From positions 10,214-74,213 of the forward strand of contig CAZTPX010000030.1 of assembly GCA_964615095.1 (NCBI GenBank): 64,000 nt of DNA, written 5' to 3'. The DNA comes from JANXQG01 sp964615095 (GTDB lineage Bacteria; Planctomycetota; Planctomycetia; Pirellulales; Thermoguttaceae). A model generated the notes under the pieces. The model worked only from the letters and a program-made list of their open reading frames with translations, did not search any database and had not been told where the DNA came from. Each line of letters starts with the position of its first letter. Positions within the stretch are counted from its first letter, which is position 1. The translations under genes were made by a program, and so were the position numbers. Below, piece after piece: positions 18,129 to 25,901 of the stretch.

Positions 18129-18131
18129 CCA

Positions 18132-18578
18132 ATGGACCAAAGCATTCAAACAACCACCGTGTCGATCAATGCTGCGACTGTGGCCGTCCTTTCGCCGAGA
18201 CCGCAGACCCAGGAAGACCGGATTCTGGCCGCCCTGGGGCTGCTGCGCGGGCCGTTGCCCCACGCCGTGAACGAATGGCTCGTCCGCTACCATGGCTACC
18301 TTGCTGCCCACCTGTGTCTGCCGTTTGAAGCGCGTTGCCCTGAGGAATCGGGTGTGTTGCGGCCATGGACGTCCAACGTGACGGTCGTTGCCTTGCTGCC
18401 GCCCTCCGATCGCCTTGCGCAAGATGGGACGGGGCTGAAGTGCCAGGCGCTGCGGAGTGGCGCGGCGACCGAGATACCGCTGATCGATCTCGAGGTCGAG
18501 ACCGATCATCCCAACGCGCAGCTCATCGAAGACTACTGGTACTGGTTTTGGAATTGGCAGTTCGATCCGAAAATCTGA
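18132..18578 (+). CDS. Conserved hypothetical protein, possibly CcbP-type calcium-binding
   Basis: This soluble acidic protein has 148 residues. The region PFEAR...VTVVALL and the C-terminal LIDLEVETDHPNAQLIEDYWYWFWNWQ resemble the calcium-binding CcbP family as I remember it: an acidic patch followed by an aromatic DYxxWFxN end. It starts 3 bp after the activator stop, so the two are probably co-transcribed. The calcium assignment rests on memory of the motif only. Confidence 0.6.
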   Translation: MDQSIQTTTVSINAATVAVLSPRPQTQEDRILAALGLLRGPLPHAVNEWLVRYHGYLAAHLCLPFEARCPEESGVLRPWTSNVTVVALLPPSDRLAQDGTGLKCQALRSGAATEIPLIDLEVETDHPNAQLIEDYWYWFWNWQFDPKI

Positions 18579-18647
18579 GAACTTATTGCAAAGCCCTCTT
18601 GCGGCACAAAGAAAGGCCGGCTCAGAATCGTTTTTGAAATAAGTTCT
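18578..18647. repeat. Inverted repeat before cysteine synthase
   Basis: AGAACTTATT (18578-18587) is exactly complementary to AATAAGTTCT (18638-18647), with a GC-rich 50-base interior. It begins in the stop codon region of the preceding gene and could be a terminator-like structure, an operator or a small mobile remnant. Confidence 0.5.
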
Positions 18648-18737
18648 AAGGGGCCGTTTCACCATCGGGTCGGTAACGGGGGCGTCTTGCCCGCGTGCCC
18701 GGCGGCGAAACCGCTCTTCCATCAAAGGAGGAAATTC

Positions 18738-19727
18738 ATGTCTCGTCAGAAAACGTACGCCAACATTGTGGAAACGACGTTCGATACGCCGCTGGTCAAG
18801 TTGAATCGCGTGGTTCCTGCGGGGGCCGCCACCGTGCTCTTGAAGCTGGAATTCTTCAACCCCTTCAGCAGCGTCAAGGACCGCATCGGGCGGGCCATGA
18901 TCGAGACCGCGGAAAAGGCCGGCATCCTGCAACCGCAGACGCACATCATCGAACCGACCAGCGGCAATACGGGCATCGCCCTGGCCTTTGTGGCAGCCGC
19001 CAAGGGCTATCGCCTCACGCTTACGATGCCCGAGTCGATGAGCCTGGAGCGCCGGGCATTGTTGCGGGCGCTGGGCGCCAACCTTGTGCTGACTCCCGCC
19101 AAGGACGGCATGCGCGGGGCGATCGCCAGGGCCCAGGAACTGGCCGAAATCACGCCCGATAGCTGGATCCCACAGCAATTCGACAATCCCGCGAACCCGG
19201 AGGTACACGAGCGGACGACGGGGCGGGAGATCTGGGAGGACACGGGCGGGCGCGTCGACGCCGTCGTGGCCGGCGTGGGCACCGGGGGCACGATCACGGG
19301 GGTCACGCGTTACCTCCGCTCCAAGAACCCGCACTTCCGCGCGATTGCCGTCGAGCCGGCCGATTCACCCGTCATCTCCGGCGGCAAATCGGGACCGCAC
19401 AAGATCCAGGGCATCGGCGCCGGGTTCGTGCCCAAGAATCTCGACACGCGCCTGCTGACGGGCGTCGAGACGGTGACCAATGAAGATGCCTTTGCCTGGG
19501 CGCGGCGTCTGGCGCACGAGGAGGGAATTCTCGTGGGCATCAGTTCCGGAGCAAACGTGGCGGCGGCGGTCCGTGTGGCCAGCCTGCCGGAGAATCGCGG
19601 CAAGGTGATCGTGACCTTCGCGCCCAGCTTCGGAGAACGCTACCTGTCGACGCCCCTGTTCGAAGGCTTGACCAACGCACCACCGCCGGCGGCAGCCAGC
19701 AACGCAGCCGTCGCCGCGGCGCTTTAA
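18738..19727 (+). CDS. cysK: Cysteine synthase (O-acetylserine sulfhydrylase)
   Basis: The PLP enzyme makes cysteine from O-acetylserine and sulfide. Residues 1-310 form the CysK/CysM fold. The PLP lysine is Lys47 in SSVKDR, the substrate loop is EPTSGNTGIA, and the phosphate-binding Gly loop is GVGTGGTITG. ATG at 18738 follows the excellent site AAAGGAGG. The core ends near LSTPLFEGL; about 18 further residues (NAPPPAAASNAAVAAAL) form an unusual Pro/Ala tail not needed for catalysis. It shares the island with the acetyltransferase that supplies its substrate. No terminator was seen after it. Confidence 0.95.
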   Translation: MSRQKTYANIVETTFDTPLVKLNRVVPAGAATVLLKLEFFNPFSSVKDRIGRAMIETAEKAGILQPQTHIIEPTSGNTGIALAFVAAAKGYRLTLTMPESMSLERRALLRALGANLVLTPAKDGMRGAIARAQELAEITPDSWIPQQFDNPANPEVHERTTGREIWEDTGGRVDAVVAGVGTGGTITGVTRYLRSKNPHFRAIAVEPADSPVISGGKSGPHKIQGIGAGFVPKNLDTRLLTGVETVTNEDAFAWARRLAHEEGILVGISSGANVAAAVRVASLPENRGKVIVTFAPSFGERYLSTPLFEGLTNAPPPAAASNAAVAAAL

Positions 19728-19814
19728 TGACAGGCCGTCGGAAAGATTAGGAGAGATCGACGCGCCTGGTCGGCTTGGCGATGCGCGCCCCATTGTACCA
19801 ACGCCCATGTACTG

Positions 19815-19841
19815 TCACGGCCTTTCCGTGATATGTCACGG
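19815..19841. promoter_or_regulatory. Triple half-site TCACGG operator upstream of the encapsulin gene
   Basis: TCACGG (19815), CCGTGA (19826) and TCACGG (19836) make two overlapping dyads: TCACGG-N5-CCGTGA and CCGTGA-N4-TCACGG. They end 16 bp before the predicted -35 box, a usual activator position. The half-site recalls CRP/FNR boxes (GTGA/TCAC), but the 4-base spacer is shorter than the classic 6. Confidence 0.5.
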
Positions 19842-19857
19842 CGATGTTTTGTGTGTT

Positions 19858-19886
19858 GTGACAATACAAAGACAAGGTTGTATAAC
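19858..19886 (+). promoter_or_regulatory. Candidate sigma-70 promoter of the encapsulin operon
   Basis: GTGACA (19858-19863), a 17-base spacer and TATAAC (19881-19886) fit a housekeeping promoter. Transcription would start near 19893 and leave a 160-nt leader before the encapsulin ATG. No sigma-54 site was found here. Confidence 0.5.
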
Positions 19887-20055
19887 CAAGTGTCGCGCAT
19901 TGTTGGATTTGCAGAAAATACGTCGCGTTTGCCTTCGCGCCTCCTCGCCTTTTCTCGTAAGTGAACTACAATAATTGCGTCTTGAAACGTGCCGCAGATC
20001 GATTCGCGCCGGCAAGGGCAGGCGCGCTCGCGGCGTTGAACCTGGAGAAACCATC

Positions 20056-21513
20056 ATGTCCGACAATTTGTTACAGCGTAGCGTAACGACCTCCGTGGCG
20101 CGGAACCTGGCCAGTACGACAAAGACATCGCCAAAGATGATGTCCATCACCCCGCGCTGGCTCTTGCGGCTCTTGCCCTGGGTGCAGGTCGACGGCGGCA
20201 CGTATCGTGTGAATCGCACAAAGGTAGAATTGACGAGGGCCAAGCGGATCGGCGTCGACGTTTCGGCGGGCGGGGCCAGCTTTACAACGGAAGCCTTGCG
20301 CAACGTCCCCTTGTTCTCCCGCCTGCCCGACGCGATCCTTGGCCGCATGAACAGCCGCTTCAAGACGGAAGACGTCTCGCTGGGCAACAAGCTGATCGTC
20401 GAAGGCGAGGACCGCAGCAAGTTCTTCATCATCGCCCAGGGCCAGGTCGAGGTCCTGAGCAAGGGCGTCCACGGCAGCGATTTGCGGATCGCGCTGCTGA
20501 CCGAAGGCGAGTTCTTCGGCGAGACGGACCTCGTTTCCGACCGGCCGTCGGAGGTCACGGTGCGCACGACCACACCCTGCATTCTTTTGACCCTTTCGCG
20601 CAAGGACCTGGATGCCGTGCTGGCGGAACCGCCGGGACTGCAAGAAGAGTTCAACCGCGCGCTGGCCGAGCACGAGGAACTACGCTCGACGGTGAACCGC
20701 TACGGCGAGCGGAACATCGACCTGGTTTCCGGTTTCGCCGAGAACGTGGAGATTCCCGAGACCTTCGTCGATTACTCGGCAGCCCCGCGGGAATACTCGC
20801 TCTCGTCGGTGCAGACCGTGGTGCGGGTCCACACGCGGGTGTCCGACCTGTACAACAATCCTTACGATCAACTCGAAGAGCAGATGCGGCTGACGATCGA
20901 GGGGATCAAGGAGCGGCAGGAATGGGAGATGCTCAACAGCAAGAAGTTCGGCCTGATCCATTCGGTCGATCCGGCCATGCGGATCAGCACGCGTTACGGT
21001 GCGCCGACGCCCGACGACATCGACGAACTGCTGGCTTTGGTCTGGAAGAAGCCGGCCTTCTTCCTGGCCCATCCCAAGGCGATTGCCGCTTTCGAGCGGG
21101 AATGCACCTGGCGGGGCGTGCCGCCGGTCACCATTGACCTGTTCGGCGCCCCGGTCATCACCTGGCGGGGCGTGCCCATGGTGCCCTGCGACAAGCTGGA
21201 AATCAAGAGCCGCTACCAGTCGAACCAATGGTACGGCACGACGAGCATCCTCTTGCTCCGCATCGGCGAGGCCGACCAGGGCGTGGTCGGTTTGCACCAG
21301 ACCGGCATCCCCGGCGAAATCCTGCCCAGCCTTTCCGCCCGCCTCATGGGCCTCGACAGCCTGGGCGTGGCCTCCTATCTCTTGACCTCCTACTTCTCCT
21401 GCGCGGTGCTGACCGACGACGCCGTGGGCGCCCTGGAAAACGTCGAGGTTGGCTACTACCACGACTACGCCAACCGCGAGGGCAAGAAGTTCGAGCATGG
21501 GTTGGGAATCTAG
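20056..21513 (+). CDS. Family 2B-type encapsulin shell protein
   Basis: This is an HK97-fold shell protein that should self-assemble into an icosahedral nanocompartment. Residues 1-75 form the N-arm (TPRWLLRLLPWVQVDGGTYRVNR). Residues about 79-200 are an inserted cyclic-nucleotide-binding-type domain (LFSRLPDAIL, then FFGETDL at 153-159). From about 220 to the end it matches the SrpI-like family 2 core (NPYDQLEEQMRLT, SVDPAMRIS, GLHQTGIPGE, YYHDY). The inserted domain marks subfamily 2B. At the phosphate-cassette position normally held by Arg (P-R-x-A) it has P-S-E-V (Ser165), so ordinary cAMP binding is doubtful. GGAG precedes ATG 20056; 485 residues. The desulfurase gene follows after 21 bp and is the probable cargo. 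Confidence 0.9.
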   Translation: MSDNLLQRSVTTSVARNLASTTKTSPKMMSITPRWLLRLLPWVQVDGGTYRVNRTKVELTRAKRIGVDVSAGGASFTTEALRNVPLFSRLPDAILGRMNSRFKTEDVSLGNKLIVEGEDRSKFFIIAQGQVEVLSKGVHGSDLRIALLTEGEFFGETDLVSDRPSEVTVRTTTPCILLTLSRKDLDAVLAEPPGLQEEFNRALAEHEELRSTVNRYGERNIDLVSGFAENVEIPETFVDYSAAPREYSLSSVQTVVRVHTRVSDLYNNPYDQLEEQMRLTIEGIKERQEWEMLNSKKFGLIHSVDPAMRISTRYGAPTPDDIDELLALVWKKPAFFLAHPKAIAAFERECTWRGVPPVTIDLFGAPVITWRGVPMVPCDKLEIKSRYQSNQWYGTTSILLLRIGEADQGVVGLHQTGIPGEILPSLSARLMGLDSLGVASYLLTSYFSCAVLTDDAVGALENVEVGYYHDYANREGKKFEHGLGI

Positions 21514-21534
21514 TCCGCTTGCAGGAGCACCGTG

Positions 21535-23181
21535 ATGAACGACATCTCGCCCGAACTGATTGCGGCCGCTGCGCGCCGCCTGTACAACGAAATCCCCGGC
21601 ATGGGCCAAATCCCGAAATCGGAGACGGCCGCCGATCCTGCATCCTTGCACGTGCCCACCGAGTTGCCCGCCTATAGGCCGCCGGCCCCGGAGGCGCTTC
21701 AAGCTGATCCTGGCCATGCGTATGCGTTGCCTTCACCTGGCTATCCGCTGGCGACAGCAGTCCCCGCGCCGCTCACGGCTGCCGCGCCGCCGGCCACTGC
21801 GGCCGACGATCCGCTCAGGGCCTTTGTGCGGACCATTCGCGCCGTGCAATGGCGCAACGGCGACGGGCCGCTGGGCAACGACCCCAGCCTGGCAGCCCTG
21901 CAACGCGGGTTCCGCAAGGAGGGAGTTGTGGCGGGCAAACCGTCCGCCATCGGGGGTCTGGGGCCCGGGCCGTTCGACGTGCCCACGATTCGCCGCGATT
22001 TCCCCGTGCTCGACCAGCAGGTCCACGGCAAACCGCTGGTCTGGTTCGACAACGCGGCCACGACGCAGAAGCCACAGAGCGTGATCGACGCCGTGGCGAA
22101 CTTCTATGCGCACGACAACTCGAACATCCATCGCGGCGCCCATACGCTGGCCGCCCGGGCCACCGACGCCTACGAACAGGCGCGGCAGAAAGTCCAGGCC
22201 TTCCTGGGCGCGTCGTCGGCCAAGGAAATCCTCTTCGTCCGCGGCACGACCGAGGGCATCAATCTCGTGGCGCAAACCTACGGGCGGAAGTTCCTGCAGC
22301 CGGGCGACGAGATCGTGCTCACTACGCTCGAACATCACGCCAACATCGTCCCCTGGCAGATGATCGCCAAGGAAAAAGGGGCCGTGTTGCGGGTCGTCCC
22401 CATCAACGATCGCGGCGAGGTCGTGCTGGAAGAGTACCAGTCGCTATTAGGCCCGCGCACTCGCCTGGTGGCCCTGTCGCAGGCGTCCAACACGTTGGGC
22501 ACGGTCCTGCCGGTGGCCGAGATGACGCAGATGGCCAAGCGCTACAACGCCCGGGTGCTGATCGACGGGGCCCAATCGGTCTCGCACATGCCCGTCGACG
22601 TGCAGCAGATCGGCTGCGACTTCTTTGTTTTTTCGGGCCACAAGATCTTTGCCCCCACGGGTATCGGCGTGGCTTACGCCAAAGAGGAACTGCTGGAGAT
22701 CATGCCGCCCTGGCAAGGCGGGGGCAACATGATCGGCAACGTGACGTTCGAGGAGACGACGTACGCCGAGCCGCCGGCCAAGTTCGAGGCCGGCACGCCG
22801 AATATCGCCGACGCCGTAGGACTCGGCGCGGCCCTGGACTACGTCAGCCGCCTGGGGCTGCCGAACATCGCGCGGCACGAGCAGGAGTTGCTGCGCTACG
22901 CCACGGAGCAACTCGTCCGCATTCCCAGCCTGCGGATCATCGGCACGGCCCCGGAGAAAGTCGGGCTGATCTCGTTCGTGCTCAAGGAGCGGAAGACGGA
23001 AGAGGTCGGCCGGCTATTGGACCAGGAAGGGATCGCCGTGCGGGCCGGCCATCACTGCGCCCAGCCTTCGCTTCGCCGCTACGGGCTGGAATCGACCGTC
23101 CGCCCTTCGTTCTCACTTTACAACACTTGCGAAGAGATCGACCGCTTGGTGGCTGCCGTTCATCGCATCTTGCGATCGTGA
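21535..23181 (+). CDS. SufS-type cysteine desulfurase with encapsulin cargo-loading extension
   Basis: The PLP enzyme removes sulfur from cysteine to give alanine and a persulfide. Residues about 145-548 are a SufS-like core: FDNAATTQKP, PLP Lys370 in FSGHKIFAPTG, and catalytic Cys508 in RAGHHCAQP. Residues 1-145 are an extension absent from ordinary SufS. It has conserved-looking short helices (SPELIAAAARRLYNEIPGM, RAFVRTIRAVQW) separated by a Pro/Ala-rich disordered stretch. Family 2 encapsulin cargo desulfurases carry just such a loading domain. ATG 21535 with GGAG 7 bp upstream is preferred over GTG 21532. With the shell gene it forms a two-gene operon. No SufB/C/D/E genes are nearby, so a dedicated storage role is likely. 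Confidence 0.93.
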   Translation: MNDISPELIAAAARRLYNEIPGMGQIPKSETAADPASLHVPTELPAYRPPAPEALQADPGHAYALPSPGYPLATAVPAPLTAAAPPATAADDPLRAFVRTIRAVQWRNGDGPLGNDPSLAALQRGFRKEGVVAGKPSAIGGLGPGPFDVPTIRRDFPVLDQQVHGKPLVWFDNAATTQKPQSVIDAVANFYAHDNSNIHRGAHTLAARATDAYEQARQKVQAFLGASSAKEILFVRGTTEGINLVAQTYGRKFLQPGDEIVLTTLEHHANIVPWQMIAKEKGAVLRVVPINDRGEVVLEEYQSLLGPRTRLVALSQASNTLGTVLPVAEMTQMAKRYNARVLIDGAQSVSHMPVDVQQIGCDFFVFSGHKIFAPTGIGVAYAKEELLEIMPPWQGGGNMIGNVTFEETTYAEPPAKFEAGTPNIADAVGLGAALDYVSRLGLPNIARHEQELLRYATEQLVRIPSLRIIGTAPEKVGLISFVLKERKTEEVGRLLDQEGIAVRAGHHCAQPSLRRYGLESTVRPSFSLYNTCEEIDRLVAAVHRILRS

Positions 23182-23430
23182 GCCATCCGCGGTTGTCTCC
23201 AGGGCACATCACGGCTTGCCAGGCACCCTCTACGGGCTAGCTATCGTATTTCACGGTCACGGCTGCTGGGCTGGCCATTCGTGACAATTCAAGGCTCTGT
23301 CCAGGACCGCAGAAGGCGCCAGGGAACAGACATAATTGTCAACGTAACTGCAAGTGGCGTTTGGTTTACAAGGTCAAACGCGTGAAGGTTTTCCATCCCC
23401 GCAGTTTTTTCCTGGAAAGGATTGTCGCCA

Positions 23431-23447
23431 CTGGCATGGACTTTGCC
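23431..23447 (+). promoter_or_regulatory. Sigma-54 promoter with unclear target
   Basis: CTGGCATGGACTTTGCC has GG-10-GC spacing and two deviations from consensus (C to T in the -24 box, W to C at the end). The start point would be near 23458. It could drive the doubtful 83-residue frame at 23520 or, through a leader of about 530 nt, the beta-barrel gene at 23990, or an untranslated RNA. Confidence 0.5.
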
Positions 23448-23519
23448 CAAGTGGAATTCAGTGGCCGTTGCCACGCGTGCTATTGTACCGAATGCGATCA
23501 TTCTTGAACTGAGGACGAC

Positions 23520-23771
23520 ATGGATAAGAATTGTATTTGTGGGTCGTTTGCGACATTGGAGTGTTTTGTAACGCTCTCGGTGCCATTATCAGAACAACCA
23601 CGGGAACGTGTTGCATGTGCAAGGGCTGTCGTGGTCGCCCAGCCGCGCATGCCGGCTTTGCAGAGACCGCTGCCGACACGAACCGGCGACATGCGTTCTC
23701 CTGCGGTCCGCCATCAAGGTACTGCTATTGCAGGATCGCTGGCCAGGGGCTGGTCCAACTACTCGATTTGA
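23520..23771 (+). CDS. Doubtful small open frame of 83 residues
   Basis: The ATG follows TGAGGACGAC, a fair ribosome-binding site, and lies about 60 bp after the start point expected from the sigma-54 site at 23431. The protein has four Cys in its first 35 residues but no recognisable domain or signal peptide, and its codon use is less GC-biased than in neighbouring genes. It is listed because promoter and ribosome-binding site agree; it may well not be coding. Confidence 0.25.
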   Translation: MDKNCICGSFATLECFVTLSVPLSEQPRERVACARAVVVAQPRMPALQRPLPTRTGDMRSPAVRHQGTAIAGSLARGWSNYSI

Positions 23772-23989
23772 TGTTTCGTTACGGTTAAATCAATCGCGCA
23801 AAGATTGCAGCCGGTGGCAGCTATATCCCCAAAAACTGATGAAGATAGTAGTCTTTTGGCCCCGATGGGCAACGTAGGTCCTTATTGAATGGACTCACAA
23901 AGCTGGTTTGAACACGACCCAGAATCCCGACACAAAGGTGTTCGCCAGCTTCCGGAATTGACGTTTTGACAAATAACAAGGAGGGTGAA

Positions 23990-25030
23990 ATGTCAAAGTA
24001 TCAAGTCGTGCGAATTGCCGCCCTGGCCGCGGTTCTGGCCTGGGCAAGTGCAACGCGAATATGGGCCGAGGAGGCCGCCGACACTACGGCCCCGCCGCAG
24101 CCGCCGCCGCTGGCTGCGGCGGCGGGCAACGCGCCGGCGCCGGCCCCGGCGGCGGACCCGGCTCCTGAAAAGGGACCGCCGCTTCCGTTCCATACGATCG
24201 AAGGCTACGGCGGCGGGGCCATCACGCCGATGGCCTACCTGGTCAACGCCGGCGACGAATGCACGCTCTTCGGCAAGCCAGCCGGGGCAATGTCTTTCGT
24301 GGGGCTGGGCAGCAAGAACCTCGACGCCCTGACCGCCACCGAGACGCTCTACGGCCGCTTGGAACTCGGCTACGGAGCGGATCGCCTGGGCTTGGGAACG
24401 TTGCCTGACGACATTCGCACGGCCACGAAGGTCGACATCGGTCACAGCGACCTGTGGCTGCACAACTTCAACATCCGCGGCCTGCTAATCAAGGAGAACG
24501 ACCCGGTATTAAAAGAACTGCTGGGCGGCCTCGATGTCCCGGCGTTCACCGTGGGCATTCACTTCAAGTACAACGACAGCATCTCTGACATCAACAACAA
24601 ATTGGGCGGGGCGCTGGCCGGCATCGGCTACAACAGCGCATTCGGTGAAGACTACACGTTTACCGCCACCAAGACCTTTGGCAAGGGGTTCTTTGGGAAG
24701 CCGCTCATCACCACGGCGGGTCTGCGCTTGAGCGAGGCAGCCGACCTGGGCTTCCTCGGTTTTGGCAACAAGTACAATGCTACCTTCGAAGGCAACGTTG
24801 CGATCCTGCCCTGGGATAAGGTGCTGATCGCCTACGAGTTCCGGCAGAAGACCGACCCCTACGGAGAGATCCCGGGGCTGATCGGTGGCGAGGACAACTG
24901 GAACGCGATCGACGTCGGCCTGATTCTCAACCCGCATTCCACCTTCGTTGCCGGCTGGGGCCACTTCGGCAATCTGGCCAACGCGCAGGCCGACAGCGCG
25001 TGGTACGTGCAGATGAAGTACGAGTTTTGA
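23990..25030 (+). CDS. Outer-membrane beta-barrel protein, DUF3034-like
   Basis: This 346-residue protein has a signal peptide (about 1-27, cleavage near IWA-EE) and a Pro/Ala-rich linker (about 30-65). A beta-barrel-like body follows, with alternating strands, GYGGGAITPMAYL at the start and the terminal aromatic YVQMKYEF typical of outer-membrane proteins (final Phe). I recall a similar pattern in DUF3034 proteins. ATG 23990 is chosen because AAGGAGGGTGAA precedes it. A porin or surface channel, perhaps for an anion, is an inference from the fold and from its place between the desulfurase and sulfate-transport genes. Confidence 0.75.
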   Translation: MSKYQVVRIAALAAVLAWASATRIWAEEAADTTAPPQPPPLAAAAGNAPAPAPAADPAPEKGPPLPFHTIEGYGGGAITPMAYLVNAGDECTLFGKPAGAMSFVGLGSKNLDALTATETLYGRLELGYGADRLGLGTLPDDIRTATKVDIGHSDLWLHNFNIRGLLIKENDPVLKELLGGLDVPAFTVGIHFKYNDSISDINNKLGGALAGIGYNSAFGEDYTFTATKTFGKGFFGKPLITTAGLRLSEAADLGFLGFGNKYNATFEGNVAILPWDKVLIAYEFRQKTDPYGEIPGLIGGEDNWNAIDVGLILNPHSTFVAGWGHFGNLANAQADSAWYVQMKYEF

Positions 25031-25205
25031 TTCGACTTGCAGATAAGGGGGGCTGGCCTAACAAGGCAGGGTCAAGCCAGTTCGAAATCCGAATCGTTGT
25101 TGATTGGTCAGGAAGTGGTGACAGCGGGGGGCAAGGCAGTTGCTTGGTCCCTCGCTGGCTTTCTTGGCACGACAAAATTGCGGCGCAAGTCGCTGTCGGA
25201 CATTG

Positions 25206-25222
25206 CTGGCATGAATATTGCG
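25206..25222 (+). promoter_or_regulatory. Sigma-54 promoter of the winged-helix gene
   Basis: CTGGCATGAATATTGCG has exact GG-10-GC spacing and two deviations from consensus. It closely resembles the site at 26307 (shared GGCATGAAT-TTGC). The start point is expected near 25233, about 20 bases before the ATG at 25252. Confidence 0.65.
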
Positions 25223-25251
25223 TGCAAGGTCGGTACCATCTGGGGGCCGCC

Positions 25252-25560
25252 ATGGAGGAAACTGGAAAACTAGTGCAAATCGCTGGATTGACTATCGATC
25301 CTTCCAAGGGCGAAGCGTTTCTGGAAGGTCAGCCGCTGGGACTGACGAAAACCGAATTCCGCGTCTTGCTCTTCTTGATGCAGAGCGATGGAAGCGTGTT
25401 CGCCCGGAAGGAGATCATCGCGGCCGTTCAGGGCGACGACTACCCGGCTACGGATCATTCCGTGGACGGCCACGTCATGTCGCTGCGGAAGAAGCTGGGC
25501 AGTCGTGCCCACTTGATTGAAACGGTCCGCGGGGCCGGCTATCGACGCCGCGCGTTCTAA
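25252..25560 (+). CDS. Stand-alone OmpR-type winged-helix DNA-binding protein
   Basis: The 102-residue protein is only a Trans_reg_C domain: LTKTEFRVLLFLMQ, the recognition helix region DHSVDGHVMSLRKKLG and the wing ending GAGYRRRAF. The receiver domain of full OmpR-type regulators is missing. The open frame extends upstream to 25000, but that part overlaps the barrel gene and lacks any receiver pattern; the sigma-54 site at 25206 also supports the ATG at 25252. A single domain could act constitutively, as a dimer with other regulators, or under a separate signal. Confidence 0.8.
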   Translation: MEETGKLVQIAGLTIDPSKGEAFLEGQPLGLTKTEFRVLLFLMQSDGSVFARKEIIAAVQGDDYPATDHSVDGHVMSLRKKLGSRAHLIETVRGAGYRRRAF

Positions 25561-25571
25561 CTTGGTCTCCC

Positions 25572-25901
25572 TCACTGGTTCAAGTAACCGGGCCGGCGGT
25601 AACCATAGAATGGATAGAACTTGCCGCTCGTTGAGGGTTGGGAGTAATAGCTACCGGCCGGCGGCGCAACGGTCGTCTCGGATGGCCAATAGCCGGTCGA
25701 ATACGCCTGAGCACCGTTCGGTTGGGCCGTGGTTACCGCGGGCTGAACCGTGACTGCCGAACGCGGAACCAAGTAGGCTGGCTGGCGATAGCCATAGAAC
25801 GGATACCAGCGAGCGCCGCAGGGGTTGTCGGCAAAGCCGTTCTGCGCTGCCACGCTGAATAGGGAAAATGCCACCAAAGCGGTTGCGAACGACTTGATCA
25901 T
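25572..25901 (-). CDS. Small secreted protein with YPFYGYR repeats
   Basis: This 109-residue protein has a signal peptide (MIKSFATALVAFSLFSVAA, about 1-24). The mature part begins with WYPFYGYRQPAYL and ends with FYPFYGYRRPGYL; a Ser/Thr/Pro-rich stretch with Tyr lies between. ATG at 25901 follows GGAGGTGAA, a very strong ribosome-binding site. It converges on the winged-helix gene with 11 bp between stops. The repeated aromatic motif suggests a wall-binding or self-assembling surface peptide; no family is recognised. Confidence 0.75.
   Translation of the reverse strand: MIKSFATALVAFSLFSVAAQNGFADNPCGARWYPFYGYRQPAYLVPRSAVTVQPAVTTAQPNGAQAYSTGYWPSETTVAPPAGSYYSQPSTSGKFYPFYGYRRPGYLNQ

Larger units (their letters stand above)
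23182..23989. other. Long intergenic region with one sigma-54 site
   Basis: No gene of known family lies here. A sigma-54-like site is at 23431 and a dyad TTGCATGTGCAA is near 23611-23622. The last 20 bases carry the strong ribosome-binding site AAGGAGGGTGA of the next gene. A small doubtful frame at 23520 is listed separately. Confidence 0.5.

Noticed and set aside
16662..19334. 890-residue minus-strand open frame
   Set aside because: It is antisense to three well-supported genes (activator, CcbP-like, cysteine synthase) and shows only the shadow of their codon bias.
25165..25184. Sigma-54-like site TTGGCACGACAAAATTGC
   Set aside because: Both boxes look good but the GG-GC spacing is 12 instead of 10; the site at 25206 is correctly spaced.
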